DNA of 64,000 bases from Alphaproteobacteria bacterium (lineage in GTDB: Bacteria > Pseudomonadota > Alphaproteobacteria > Rhizobiales > Rhizobiaceae), in NCBI GenBank assembly GCA_024742485.1, contig JANSYK010000002.1, positions 1,488,001-1,552,000 on the forward strand, given 5' to 3'. Position numbers and translations under genes: made by a program. Shown piece after piece: positions 9,548 through 18,378 of this stretch (position 1 is its first letter; each line of letters begins with the position of its first letter). The notes under the pieces were generated by a model. The model had not been told where the DNA came from, made no database searches, and saw nothing but the letters and a program-made list of their open reading frames with translations.

Positions 9548-11080
9548 ATGCCCGCTGGAGCCACTGAAAGAGCTGATCCGATTTATGTTGAGCAATGTGG
9601 CGAAGGCCCCATCGTGCTCTCCGGGTTGCGCGGCACCTATGAACACCCCATCGTCGTTACCCGAAAAACCGATGGTGTGATAACGCTGACGAAGCCCGAT
9701 CTGGAACGGTATTTCAACACCATCGCGTTCAAGCGACAGGAAGCGGGTTATTATCCCAGCGTCGGTCAGAACGCCGATGATGCAGCGCTCATTTTGCGCA
9801 ACTGTCAGTTCGTCTTGATCCGGGATCTGCAGTTCGTCGATTGCTGGCCGACCGCGCTCTATCTGGACGAGTGTCAGAACATTGCAGTGATGGATTGCGA
9901 ATTCCAGCGCGGCACGATTGCCATTGGCGCCAATGGCAGGACAACACGCGATTTGCTGATCGAAGGCTGCACATTCGCCCAGACAGAGCCAGGTGAAATG
10001 TGGAATGACATCACCTGGGAATCCATCCATGGTTCCTTTGACAATGCCAATTACAGCGTTGATCTGTGTGATGGCCGCCATTCGCTCGATGGGGATTTTT
10101 TCAGGGCGTGGGACATTGTCGGCCATGTCACACTGCGCGGCAATACGATCCGTGACGCCTTTAACGGCATACACTTTTTCAATCGCGTCGATCGGCTGGA
10201 AGTGGTCGAGCCAGCCAAGCCGCCGCGTTACAATTCGGACAGGAAATCGGCCAACACTGTTCTGATCGAAAACAACTGGTTCGAACGCGTACGCGACAAT
10301 TGCATCGAGCCGGAAGCCCATGCCTGGAACTGGGTTGTTCGCGGCAACCGCTTTGCCGATTGCTACACGCCGTATTCCTTCGAGATCGAACGCGGTGGCT
10401 GGTTCTACATCTATGACAATCATCATTGGCTCATGGAAAGGCCGGGATCGAAGACCCGATTCAGCGGGTCGGGATTCAAGACCAAGGGAACACAGTTGAA
10501 CGATGGCGACTTCTATGTCTTCAACAATTCCTGGCTGTTCAACAAGGGAGAGCGGACGTTTCGCAAACAGAAGCTGGGCCGATTGAAGCACCACAACAAT
10601 GCCATCAAGGACACGGACAAACGCGGGCGGTTTTTCGGCAGTCACTCACTCAGACCGACACCCGGCGATGATGCGGTGAAGGCGGAGGAAAAGCGCTTTA
10701 CGCGGCGTTGGGCCACCTACCAGATCGAAATGAATGGCGACTGGATTTGGGATGGTCAGACAATCGAAGCCTACCGGAAAGCCGGCTACGGTCTTGGCGA
10801 TGAGACGCAGGCACGCGATCCCGGTTTCCGCAGCCCGACGGGGCCAGAAGACCGGAAGAGCCTCAAGCCTGGCGTCAAAATGGCAAAGGCGGGCGTTGCC
10901 TGGACCATGCTCCATCCTGCCTACGAAGAGGCCTCACGCCGTGATGACTCGAAGCATGCCGACCGGTACAGGCTTGAAATCGCTGCCGGAGGCCAGGTCG
11001 GTGCGGGCCTGCCGCAAGACCAACGTCGCCGCATCGATGCGTTTTTGACATTCGTCCCGTCGGTGCCATTCAGGATGTAG
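9548..11080 (+). CDS. Right-handed parallel beta-helix protein, possible polysaccharide-active enzyme
   Basis: A 510-residue protein. Residues about 80-290 carry repeating short strands typical of a pectate-lyase-like right-handed beta-helix (LILRNCQFVLIRDLQFV, LLIEGCTFAQ, VTLRGNTIRDAFNG, VLIENNWFERV). No signal peptide is visible. I chose the ATG at 9548 because AAGGGAG ends 8 nt before it; a GTG at 9542 is too close. It lies 112 bp after the TRAP dctM and may be co-expressed. Beta-helix families include lyases, epimerases and hydrolases of uronates, but I cannot identify catalytic residues, so the enzymatic role is open. Its last 11 bp overlap the convergent LysR gene. Confidence 0.7.
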   Translation: MPAGATERADPIYVEQCGEGPIVLSGLRGTYEHPIVVTRKTDGVITLTKPDLERYFNTIAFKRQEAGYYPSVGQNADDAALILRNCQFVLIRDLQFVDCWPTALYLDECQNIAVMDCEFQRGTIAIGANGRTTRDLLIEGCTFAQTEPGEMWNDITWESIHGSFDNANYSVDLCDGRHSLDGDFFRAWDIVGHVTLRGNTIRDAFNGIHFFNRVDRLEVVEPAKPPRYNSDRKSANTVLIENNWFERVRDNCIEPEAHAWNWVVRGNRFADCYTPYSFEIERGGWFYIYDNHHWLMERPGSKTRFSGSGFKTKGTQLNDGDFYVFNNSWLFNKGERTFRKQKLGRLKHHNNAIKDTDKRGRFFGSHSLRPTPGDDAVKAEEKRFTRRWATYQIEMNGDWIWDGQTIEAYRKAGYGLGDETQARDPGFRSPTGPEDRKSLKPGVKMAKAGVAWTMLHPAYEEASRRDDSKHADRYRLEIAAGGQVGAGLPQDQRRRIDAFLTFVPSVPFRM

Positions 11081-12035
11081 CCATCTCGATACTGTCTTCC
11101 ATCCACGGATAGGCCTTGATGATCGGCGCGATGGCGTCGCGCTGCAGGATTGCCGTCGCGCTTTGGGCGGTCACATCCGCGATGTCGGGATGCCAGTCCT
11201 CCCGGGCGATCAGCGACAAGGACCGGCCGAAGCGGTTGCGGTCGAGCGCCAGGACCCGGAGGCCGGACAACAGCGACATGTCCTGGCGCAGGCAAAGCGG
11301 CGTGGTCAGGCTCCAGCCCATGCCACTGCCGACCGCGGCCAGCTGACTGGGAGCGGAGTCGAATTCCATCTCCACCGGTGGCCGAACTTTCATGCGGTTG
11401 AGCTGACCCTCGATCTGCCGTCCGATCAGCGAGCGCAGCGTGTAGCGGATGAAGGGCAGGCTGGCCGCCAGGGTCTTGATGTCCGTCGGCCCGCTGTGAT
11501 CATGCGGCAGGACCAGCACATAGGGTTCGCGCAGCAGGGGTAGGCGGATCAGCCCATCCGTCTGGGCCAGCGCATCACTGGCGGTAATCACCATGTCGAC
11601 GCTGCGCGAAAGCAGGGCATCATGCTGATGCGGCGAAATCCCGGACCACAATTGCAGCCGTCTTGCTTTCGGCCGCAGGGACTGCAGAAGCTGCGCGCCG
11701 ATCGTATTGGCCACGCTGTCCGGCATGGCAATGGTCAGTGACGAGATCGTGTCGCGCTGGCGCTGGCCGACATTGCGCAGGCTTTCATCCGCCAGCATCA
11801 GGATTTCGCGGGCTTGATGATAGAAGCTGTGCCCGGCGGATGTCGGCGTGATCGGCCGGGCCGACCGGTCGAACAGCGCGGCATCCACCGCCTCCTCGAG
11901 ATGCCCGATGATCTGCGACATGTTGGACTGCGTCATGCCGAGCTGGCGCGCCGCCTGCGTCATGCCGCCAAGCTCGACCGCGGCAACGAAGGCGCGAAGC
12001 GATTTCAGATCAAAGCCTCTGGGCAGGTCCTGCAC
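11070..12035 (-). CDS. LysR-family transcriptional regulator
   Basis: A 321-residue LTTR. The N-terminal winged HTH is at residues 9-68 (LKSLRAFVAAVELGGMTQAA, then LGMTQSNMSQIIGHLE). A periplasmic-binding-protein-like effector domain follows. It lies 55 bp downstream of soxG on the same strand and is convergent with the beta-helix gene, overlapping it by 11 bp. It may control either the sox operon or the TRAP/beta-helix genes; the sequence does not decide which. Confidence 0.88.
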   Translation of the reverse strand: MQDLPRGFDLKSLRAFVAAVELGGMTQAARQLGMTQSNMSQIIGHLEEAVDAALFDRSARPITPTSAGHSFYHQAREILMLADESLRNVGQRQRDTISSLTIAMPDSVANTIGAQLLQSLRPKARRLQLWSGISPHQHDALLSRSVDMVITASDALAQTDGLIRLPLLREPYVLVLPHDHSGPTDIKTLAASLPFIRYTLRSLIGRQIEGQLNRMKVRPPVEMEFDSAPSQLAAVGSGMGWSLTTPLCLRQDMSLLSGLRVLALDRNRFGRSLSLIAREDWHPDIADVTAQSATAILQRDAIAPIIKAYPWMEDSIEMATS

Positions 12036-12090
12036 GAGGGCCTCCTGTTCACGGGGTCAAACGCCACGGGCACCGGTCGATTTTTCGTCC

Positions 12091-12645
12091 CTAGCCGGCC
12101 TGGAACGGCGAGGCCATATCCGCCATCCAGCCGGCCAGATCCCTGGCATAGCTTCGATAGACATAAAGCACGAAGCGTTCGGGCGCATGGCGCAGCAGGA
12201 GCACCGGAATATGGTGCATGCTGGTTTGCACGGCTGAACCAACCGGGCAGGCTTCCAGCGAAAAGTCGATCGCAATATCGCAGTTGAGAAACCGTTCGAC
12301 GGCCGGTCCCACTATGGCAATGGCCGCGCGCGAATGGGACAGATCGGTGACGGCACACGCGTCCGGAGAAAGATCGCCCCGGGCGGCAACGGGGTCCACA
12401 TTGATCAGCAGATAGGCGTCGAAGGCAGATCGAATGCACAATGCCTCGCCCTTCGAGACGAATTGTCCGGGCGGCATGGTCTTCTTTGATTTGAACCGGG
12501 TCGCCACGGCCTTGTGCACCTTGGCAGCGCTCTGCGGCCAGAAGCCGATCTGCACGAGGTGGTCCGGATGCTCGACGGACAGGCTGAGCTTGGCGTTGTT
12601 GCGGTCGAAACAACCGTCTTCGATTGGCGCGGATTGATCAGCCAT
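12091..12645 (-). CDS. soxG: Sarcosine oxidase gamma subunit
   Basis: A 184-residue protein starting MADQSAPIEDGCFD, beginning 8 bp before the end of soxA. Gamma subunits are poorly conserved, but the C-terminal pattern ILLLRHAPERFVLYVYRSYARDLAGWM-like region (written here as VLLLRHAPERF and YVYRSYARDL) and the ANQ-type CxVTDLSHSRAAI element are characteristic. The heterotetrameric enzyme oxidises sarcosine with O2 and tetrahydrofolate, giving glycine, methylene-THF and H2O2. It is the last gene of soxBDAG. Confidence 0.88.
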   Translation of the reverse strand: MADQSAPIEDGCFDRNNAKLSLSVEHPDHLVQIGFWPQSAAKVHKAVATRFKSKKTMPPGQFVSKGEALCIRSAFDAYLLINVDPVAARGDLSPDACAVTDLSHSRAAIAIVGPAVERFLNCDIAIDFSLEACPVGSAVQTSMHHIPVLLLRHAPERFVLYVYRSYARDLAGWMADMASPFQAG

Positions 12646-15631
12646 GCATGCGGCTCCCGTCGGGATCGAAAAACACCGGATTGACAACCTCGATCTCATG
12701 GGTGTCACCCCTGAGCGGGAAGCGGGCGGTCAAGGTCTCGCCATGGCGCTCGCGTCCGCGCCGCAAGAGGCCAAGCGCGATATAGCGCTCCAGGGCAGGG
12801 CTGTAGGTGGTTGCGGTCACATGGCCGGCGCTTTCGGAGCTGCCGGATGCGGTCAGATGGGCGCCCGGCAGAAGGGCGCGGCTTTCCTTGGAAACGAGCC
12901 CGACCAGTTGCAGTCGATTATTTTCCAGCAAGGCCTCGCGGCCGAGCAGGGCGCTGCCGATGAAGCTTTTCTTCTTCGAGCACAGTCCGCCAAGACCAAG
13001 ATCATCGGCCGTGGTGCGTCCGTCGATTTCCGTGGCGGTGACATGGCCCTTTTCAATCCGCAGTGTGCCAAGCGCTTCCGTGCCATAGGGGATGATATCG
13101 AAATCCTGGCCGGCCGCCATGATGGCCTCCCAGACGGCCAGCCCGTGATGGCTGGCGGTAAACACCTCATAGGCCAGCTCTCCGGAAAAGGATAGACGGG
13201 CGATCGTCACCGGGATATCGCCGATCCGGCCATTGCCGACCGCCATGAAGCCGAAATCCTCTGCCCCGAGCGCAAGATCCGTCACCACCGCCTGCAAAAC
13301 GGCGCGGCTGTCGGGACCGGCGACCGCCATGCCTGCCCACTGGTCGGTCAGCGACGTCAGTTTGACCCGCAGCTCGGGCCATGCAGTGGCATGCCAATAT
13401 TCCATCTTGGCAAGGACCAGGGCGGCATTGGCCGTGGTCGTCGTCATCAGATATTGATGCTCCGACAGCCGCCAGGTCGTGCCGTCATCATAGACGATCC
13501 CGTCCTCGCGCAGCATCAGCCCGTAGCGCGCCTTGCCGACCGGCAGTTTAAGAAAGGCGTTGGAATAGACCCGGTTGAGGAACTCCGCCGCATCCGGGCC
13601 CTGCACGTCGATCTTGCCGAGAAACGACACATCGACCATGCCCACACCCTTGCGGACCGTGGTGGCCTCGCGGATATAGGCCTCGGTGATCGTCTCGCCG
13701 GATTTCGGATAATAGCGGGGCCGCTCCCATGGTCCGGTATTGAGCATCACCGCATCGTTGGACACATGCCAGTCATGGATCGGCGACCGCCGTACGGGCC
13801 GGAATTGCCGTCCGGTTTCGCGCCCGGCAATCGCGCCGAGACTGAGCGGCACATAGGGCGGTCTGAACCGTGTCGTGCCGACCTCTTCGATCGGCCTGTC
13901 CTGCGCCCGCGCCATCAGGGTCAGCGCATTCATATTGGCGTTCTTGCCCTGGTCGATCGCCATGCCGAGCGTGGTGTAGCGCTTCAGATGTTCGACCGAC
14001 ACATAACCTTCGCGATGCGCCAGGGCGATGTCGGACGCGGTGACATCGTGCTGGAAATCGACAAAACACTTGCCCTTGCCGCGCCGTGGCGGAATGTCGA
14101 AAACGGCAGCGGGCCGAACATCGGGCGACGTTGGTTCGACTGTTGGGGTAGGGGTGGTCAGGGGTTTGACCCCGGCCTTTTCAGTTGCCGAGCGCCCGGC
14201 CTCCTGGCCGCTTGCGAGCGCGGACTGAAGATCGAACACGCCGGCGGCCGAACCGCAGGAGACGAAGGAGACATTGGGGCGCGGCGCGCCGGGCAGGAAA
14301 GCCTGCAGCTCGGCGTCGAACGCCGGTTTGCCGCCGGCCTGGCTCGCCAGATTGATATTGGGCGTCCAGCCTCCGGAGACCAGCACCGCGTCTGCCTCGA
14401 GGTGCTCGCCCGCACCGGTCAACTGTCCGCCACGCACATCGAATGGTGCGATCCGGACGCCTTTGACGCCCTTGCGGCCCGATACCGAGGCGACCACATG
14501 GCCGGTTCGCACGGTGACCGAAAGGGACGCAGCCTGCTCCAGCAGCGCCGGGTCGACCGTGTCGCGCGGGTCGACGATGGTAGCAATCGGGACACCGAGC
14601 GCCCGCAGGTCGAAGGCCGACTGGTATCCGCTGTCATTATTGGTCATCACCACCGGCGCTCGACCGATCGCGACCCCGTAACAGGCCGCATATTGCACGG
14701 CGGCACTGGCCAGCATGACACCGGGACGGTCATTGCCGTCAAACACCATCGGCCGTTCGAACGCACCTGTCGCCAGCACGATCTGCCCGGCATGGATGGT
14801 CCAGTGCCGGTGGCGGGCTTCATGGGGCTCGGGCTGCGCCTTGTGATCGGCCACCCGTTCAAGCGCGCCCACCGTGTTGTCGTCGAACAGGCCGTGAATG
14901 GCGGTGCGCGCCATCAAAGTGACATTGGGCAGGCCCGTCAGTTCCAGCACGGTTTCGCGGCACCATTGCCGGGCCGGGACGCCGTTGATCGTGGCGGAAC
15001 TTGCCAGCAATCCGCCGCCGAAATGCGCCGCCTCCTCGGCCATCAGAACCTTGGCGCCGGACCGCGCCGCGGTGAGCGCGGCTGCCAGGCCGGCGGCCCC
15101 GCTGCCGACGACAAGCACATCGGCAAAACCGTTGGCCCGTTCATACCGGTCCGGATCGGGCAGGCGGGAGGCTTCGCCCATGCCGGCGGCGCGGCGGATG
15201 AACCGTTCGAAGAAATGCCAGCCGGTCTGTCCGGCCTCGAAAAACGTCTTGTAATAGAAACCGGCGGCAAAGATCGGCGACAGCAGGCCGTTGACCGCCT
15301 GGATGTCGAAACCGAGCGACGGCCAGACATTTTGCGGATGGGCGTCGAGCCCCTCGCAGATCTCCACTTCCGGGGCCTTGCAGTTCGGCTCCTGCCGTCC
15401 GCCGCTGCGCAGCGTCACGACACCGCTCGGCTCCTGCGACCCTGCGGTCATCACGCCGCGCGGCCGGTGATATTTGAAACTGGCGGCAATGTGCTGCACA
15501 TCCTGCGCCAGCAGCGCCGAGGCCAGCGTGTCGCCGTCAAAGCCCGAATAGGTCTGGCCGTTGAAGCGAAAGCTGACCGGTTTGTCACGGTCGATCAGAT
15601 GGCCGTTCTCGGCAAGGCGATAGGCGCTCAT
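12638..15631 (-). CDS. soxA: Sarcosine oxidase alpha subunit
   Basis: A 997-residue subunit of the heterotetramer. An N-terminal ferredoxin-like part has NGQTYSGFDGDTLASALLA (residues about 24-42) and FKYHRPRGV. A dinucleotide-binding domain follows (VLVVGSGAAGLAAALTAA near residue 172), where NAD+ binds. The C-terminal 400 residues are a GcvT-type aminomethyltransferase domain that binds tetrahydrofolate, with VGMVDVSFLGKIDVQGPDAA and ALGTLRIEKGH. Length matches the family (about 970-1000). The antisense strand is open over 800 codons only because of the GC-rich codon bias. It overlaps soxD by 4 bp. Confidence 0.96.
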   Translation of the reverse strand: MSAYRLAENGHLIDRDKPVSFRFNGQTYSGFDGDTLASALLAQDVQHIAASFKYHRPRGVMTAGSQEPSGVVTLRSGGRQEPNCKAPEVEICEGLDAHPQNVWPSLGFDIQAVNGLLSPIFAAGFYYKTFFEAGQTGWHFFERFIRRAAGMGEASRLPDPDRYERANGFADVLVVGSGAAGLAAALTAARSGAKVLMAEEAAHFGGGLLASSATINGVPARQWCRETVLELTGLPNVTLMARTAIHGLFDDNTVGALERVADHKAQPEPHEARHRHWTIHAGQIVLATGAFERPMVFDGNDRPGVMLASAAVQYAACYGVAIGRAPVVMTNNDSGYQSAFDLRALGVPIATIVDPRDTVDPALLEQAASLSVTVRTGHVVASVSGRKGVKGVRIAPFDVRGGQLTGAGEHLEADAVLVSGGWTPNINLASQAGGKPAFDAELQAFLPGAPRPNVSFVSCGSAAGVFDLQSALASGQEAGRSATEKAGVKPLTTPTPTVEPTSPDVRPAAVFDIPPRRGKGKCFVDFQHDVTASDIALAHREGYVSVEHLKRYTTLGMAIDQGKNANMNALTLMARAQDRPIEEVGTTRFRPPYVPLSLGAIAGRETGRQFRPVRRSPIHDWHVSNDAVMLNTGPWERPRYYPKSGETITEAYIREATTVRKGVGMVDVSFLGKIDVQGPDAAEFLNRVYSNAFLKLPVGKARYGLMLREDGIVYDDGTTWRLSEHQYLMTTTTANAALVLAKMEYWHATAWPELRVKLTSLTDQWAGMAVAGPDSRAVLQAVVTDLALGAEDFGFMAVGNGRIGDIPVTIARLSFSGELAYEVFTASHHGLAVWEAIMAAGQDFDIIPYGTEALGTLRIEKGHVTATEIDGRTTADDLGLGGLCSKKKSFIGSALLGREALLENNRLQLVGLVSKESRALLPGAHLTASGSSESAGHVTATTYSPALERYIALGLLRRGRERHGETLTARFPLRGDTHEIEVVNPVFFDPDGSRMHG

Positions 15632-15912
15632 TGTCCGGCCTCTTCATCGTGGATCGCGGCCTGCGCGCCGGCAAGGCGGACCGAAAAGATCTCATGGGTC
15701 ACGGTATCGCGTTCGACAATCAGCACGGCCCGGCATCCGCCGGTATGCAGCCAGCACTCCGTGTGCCGGCCCATCGGATTGGTGCGCTCATAGACATGGG
15801 CGAACCACTGGTCTTGATCGGCATCGAGCGGCGGCGTCGTGCGCGATCCGTCGCCCTGATAGGTGAATTCATGGGCGTCGCGATCGCCGCAGACGGGACA
15901 GCCAATTCTCAT
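15628..15912 (-). CDS. soxD: Sarcosine oxidase delta subunit
   Basis: A 94-residue protein with the family's zinc-binding N-terminus MRIGCPVCGDRDAHEF (CPVCG knuckle) and the conserved HTGGCRAVLIVERDTVTHEI segment; the typical ERTNPMGRHTECW stretch lies in between. The zinc ligands usually also include the downstream cysteine and histidine. Overlaps soxA by 4 bp and its start overlaps the soxB stop by one base, showing tight coupling. Confidence 0.95.
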   Translation of the reverse strand: MRIGCPVCGDRDAHEFTYQGDGSRTTPPLDADQDQWFAHVYERTNPMGRHTECWLHTGGCRAVLIVERDTVTHEIFSVRLAGAQAAIHDEEAGQ

Positions 15913-17174
15913 CAGTGCAACTCCGGCGCCGGCCCGACGCCCTTTTCATCGAGCACCCGGCCTTTGGCGAAACGGTCCAGCGTGAAGGCCGCATTGAGAT
16001 CATGCGGCGCGTCGCGGGCGATGGTCCAGGCAAAACACCAGCCGGAGGCGGGCGTCGCCTTGAAGCCGCCATAACACCAGCCCGAATTCAGGTACATGCC
16101 GGGCAGGGGGCCCGGCGTGATGATCGGGCTGCCATCCATCGACATATCCATGATGCCGCCCCAATTGCGCAAGAGCCGCACCCGCGCCAGATTGGGAAAC
16201 AGCGTGACGGCGCTGGAAATGACATCCTCATGGACCGGCATGTTGCCGCGCTGGGCCCAGGAATTGTAGCCGTCAATATCGCCGCCGAACACCAGCCCGC
16301 CCTTGTCCGACTGGCTGATGTAGAGATGCCCGGCGCCAAAGGTGATGACCGTGTCGATCAGCGGTTTCAGCGGTTCGGAGACAAAGGCCTGCAGCACATG
16401 GCTTTCGATCGGCAACCGCTCGATCCCGGCCCGGCGCATCACCTCGGAGGTGCTGCCGGCAACCGCCACGCCCACCTTGCCCGCATGGATGCGGCCGCGC
16501 GTCGTTTCAACGCCGGTGATCCGCTCGCCGGACCGGATAAAGCCGGTGACTTCGCAATTTTCGATAATGTCGACGCCCAGCCGGTCGGCTGCCCGCGCAA
16601 AGCCCCAGGCCACCGCGTCGTGGCGCGCCGTGCCCGCGCGCGGCTGCAACAGCCCGCCCGCGATCGGAAACCGTGCCTGGTCGGAATAATCCATGTCGGG
16701 CACCATCTTCCGGACCTCTTCGCGGCCCAGCAGCTCCGCATCGATCCCTTCCAGGCGCATCGCGTTTCCGCGCCGCGCATAGCCGTCCATCTGCCCGGGC
16801 GTGTGGGCAAGGTTCAGCGTGCCGCGCTGTGAAAACATTACGTTGAAATTCAGGTCGCGGGAAAGTTGCTCCCACAGGGTCATGCCCTTTTCATAGAAGC
16901 GGGAATTTTCCGGCAACAGGTAATTGGAGCGCACGATGGTGGTGTTGCGGCCGACATTGCCGCCGCCGATCCAGCCCCGCTCGACCACGGCCACCCGGTG
17001 CAGGCCGTGTTCCCTGGCCAGATAATAAGCGGTTGCCAGACCATGGCCACCGCCGCCGACAATCACCACATCATATTGCGGTTTCGGTTCGGCCGCCCGC
17101 CAGGCCCGCTTCCAGCCCCTGTTGCCGCGCAGGGCTTCGCCCAGAAGCGAAAGAACAGAATATCGATCCGTCAA
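15912..17174 (-). CDS. soxB: Sarcosine oxidase beta subunit
   Basis: A 420-residue flavoprotein that carries the active-site FAD and covalently bound FMN of heterotetrameric sarcosine oxidase. The FAD-binding fold is VVIVGGGGHGLATAYYLA near residue 30. The family N-terminus RYSVLSLLGEALRGNRGWK identifies the start region: a TTG at 17174 gives the family length. The same frame is open to 17396, but that extension has no family similarity and runs through the probable promoter. First gene of soxBDAG, divergent from a nucleoside phosphorylase. Confidence 0.94.
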   Translation of the reverse strand: MTDRYSVLSLLGEALRGNRGWKRAWRAAEPKPQYDVVIVGGGGHGLATAYYLAREHGLHRVAVVERGWIGGGNVGRNTTIVRSNYLLPENSRFYEKGMTLWEQLSRDLNFNVMFSQRGTLNLAHTPGQMDGYARRGNAMRLEGIDAELLGREEVRKMVPDMDYSDQARFPIAGGLLQPRAGTARHDAVAWGFARAADRLGVDIIENCEVTGFIRSGERITGVETTRGRIHAGKVGVAVAGSTSEVMRRAGIERLPIESHVLQAFVSEPLKPLIDTVITFGAGHLYISQSDKGGLVFGGDIDGYNSWAQRGNMPVHEDVISSAVTLFPNLARVRLLRNWGGIMDMSMDGSPIITPGPLPGMYLNSGWCYGGFKATPASGWCFAWTIARDAPHDLNAAFTLDRFAKGRVLDEKGVGPAPELH

Positions 17175-17240
17175 AATCAGCGCCTCATCACCACCTCTGA
17201 CGACTATAATCCATAATTCGCAGATGTGATGATAATAAAG

Positions 17241-17268
17241 AATTTTTCTCAAAAACATTAGAAAAATT
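17241..17268. promoter_or_regulatory. Perfect 9-bp dyad in the sox / phosphorylase divergent promoter
   Basis: AATTTTTCT, a 10-nt spacer, then AGAAAAATT: a perfect inverted repeat in an AT-rich stretch 67 bp upstream of the soxB start and about 170 bp before the phosphorylase. It looks like an operator; the spacing of the half-sites would suit a dimeric regulator. The regulator is not known (a LysR gene follows soxG). Confidence 0.5.
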
Positions 17269-17435
17269 GATGCTGTGCGAATGACGCCTCCATTCCCGTT
17301 CGCGTGGTCCGGCGATGAACAGGCCTCACCCACCGATCCGCAGCGCACCCACGCTCCGGCCCGGCTGGTGCGAAGGGCCATTGCGGCTGCCTGCAAGGAG
17401 TGGAATCAATGGGGCCTGATCCGAAGGAGAAAATG

Positions 17436-18215
17436 ATGAGTGGATTGTTGAAATTGCCGAAATATGTCGAAATGCGCGGCGGGCTCGGTCCGGTGACCGG
17501 GCTGAAATCCGGCGATGTCGCGCCGCTCGTCGTCCTCACCAATTTTCGCGCGCATGTCCATCGCGCACAGCCGATGCTTGCCAATATCAGCCACATCAGC
17601 GATGCGGGCTGGGACATCAGCGCCATCACCGGTGAGCACCAGGGCACCAGCGTCACGGTGTGCAGCGCCGGTTTCGGCTCCGGCCAGACATCGAATGTCA
17701 TGGAGGAACTGATCAATCTGGGGGGAAGGATATTTATCCAGATCGGTGCGACCGGCGCGATCCAGGAGAACATCGCCATGGGCGACACGGTCATTCCCAC
17801 CGGCAGCGTCCGGGATGAGGGGGTGACCCGGTATTATGCGCCGAAGCAATATCCCGCCATTTCCGACTACCGGGTGGTCGGCGCGCTGGTGAACGCGGCG
17901 CAGGCCGCTGGAAAAACAACACACACGGGCATCATCCGCACAACCGATGGATTCTACCCCTCGCAGCGCATCGACAAATATGTCGAACGCTACCATGATC
18001 TCGGCGTGCTCAGTGTCGAGCAGGAGGTTGCCGCCATCCTGACGATTGCAGGCTGCCGCGGCTGTTATGCGGGCGCCTCATTGGCCGTCATCGGCAATCT
18101 GGTGACGGGCGAGCATTCCTTCAATGGCGACGCGGAGGAACTGGTCGAAAATGACTATTTCGACCAGATCGAATTTGTGCTCGATGCGCTGGTCAGCCTG
18201 AAGCACCTTGCCTGA
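17436..18215 (+). CDS. Nucleoside phosphorylase (PNP/UDP phosphorylase family)
   Basis: A 259-residue enzyme that would split a nucleoside with phosphate into base and (deoxy)ribose-1-phosphate. Family motifs are visible: ISAITGEHQGTSVTVCSAGFG binding the phosphate (residues about 59-79), IFIQIGATGAIQ, and the nucleoside-binding LSVEQEVAAILTIA motif with its glutamates. AAGGAG at 17424-17429 best suits the ATG at 17436; another ATG lies 3 bp before. Its divergent position next to soxB may mean shared regulation. The specific base is undetermined; uridine phosphorylase is one option. Confidence 0.82.
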   Translation: MSGLLKLPKYVEMRGGLGPVTGLKSGDVAPLVVLTNFRAHVHRAQPMLANISHISDAGWDISAITGEHQGTSVTVCSAGFGSGQTSNVMEELINLGGRIFIQIGATGAIQENIAMGDTVIPTGSVRDEGVTRYYAPKQYPAISDYRVVGALVNAAQAAGKTTHTGIIRTTDGFYPSQRIDKYVERYHDLGVLSVEQEVAAILTIAGCRGCYAGASLAVIGNLVTGEHSFNGDAEELVENDYFDQIEFVLDALVSLKHLA

Positions 18216-18246
18216 CGCGATCGACACGCCCCGCAGCCTGTTCTTT

Positions 18247-18278
18247 GCCCGCCGCAGATTTGACCTGAAGCGGCGGGC
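18247..18278 (+). terminator. Hairpin after the nucleoside phosphorylase gene
   Basis: GCCCGCCGC and GCGGCGGGC pair as a perfect 9-bp stem with a 14-nt loop, 32 bp after the stop codon. No clear T-run follows, so it may be a weak or Rho-assisted terminator. Confidence 0.45.
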
Positions 18279-18378
18279 CGCTACTTGATGCACAAGTCTG
18301 TTGCGGTCCCGTCACAGACTTGCCGCAGTGACCATGTCCATTGCGGCGTGCCGGTACTGAATTTTGAGGGAGACATTC

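Noticed and set aside
9425-10645. A 406-codon minus-strand frame
   Set aside because: Antisense of the beta-helix gene; no domain or start signal.
13391-15793. An 800-codon plus-strand frame
   Set aside because: It is the antisense of soxA, open only because of GC-rich third positions; no domain is recognisable.
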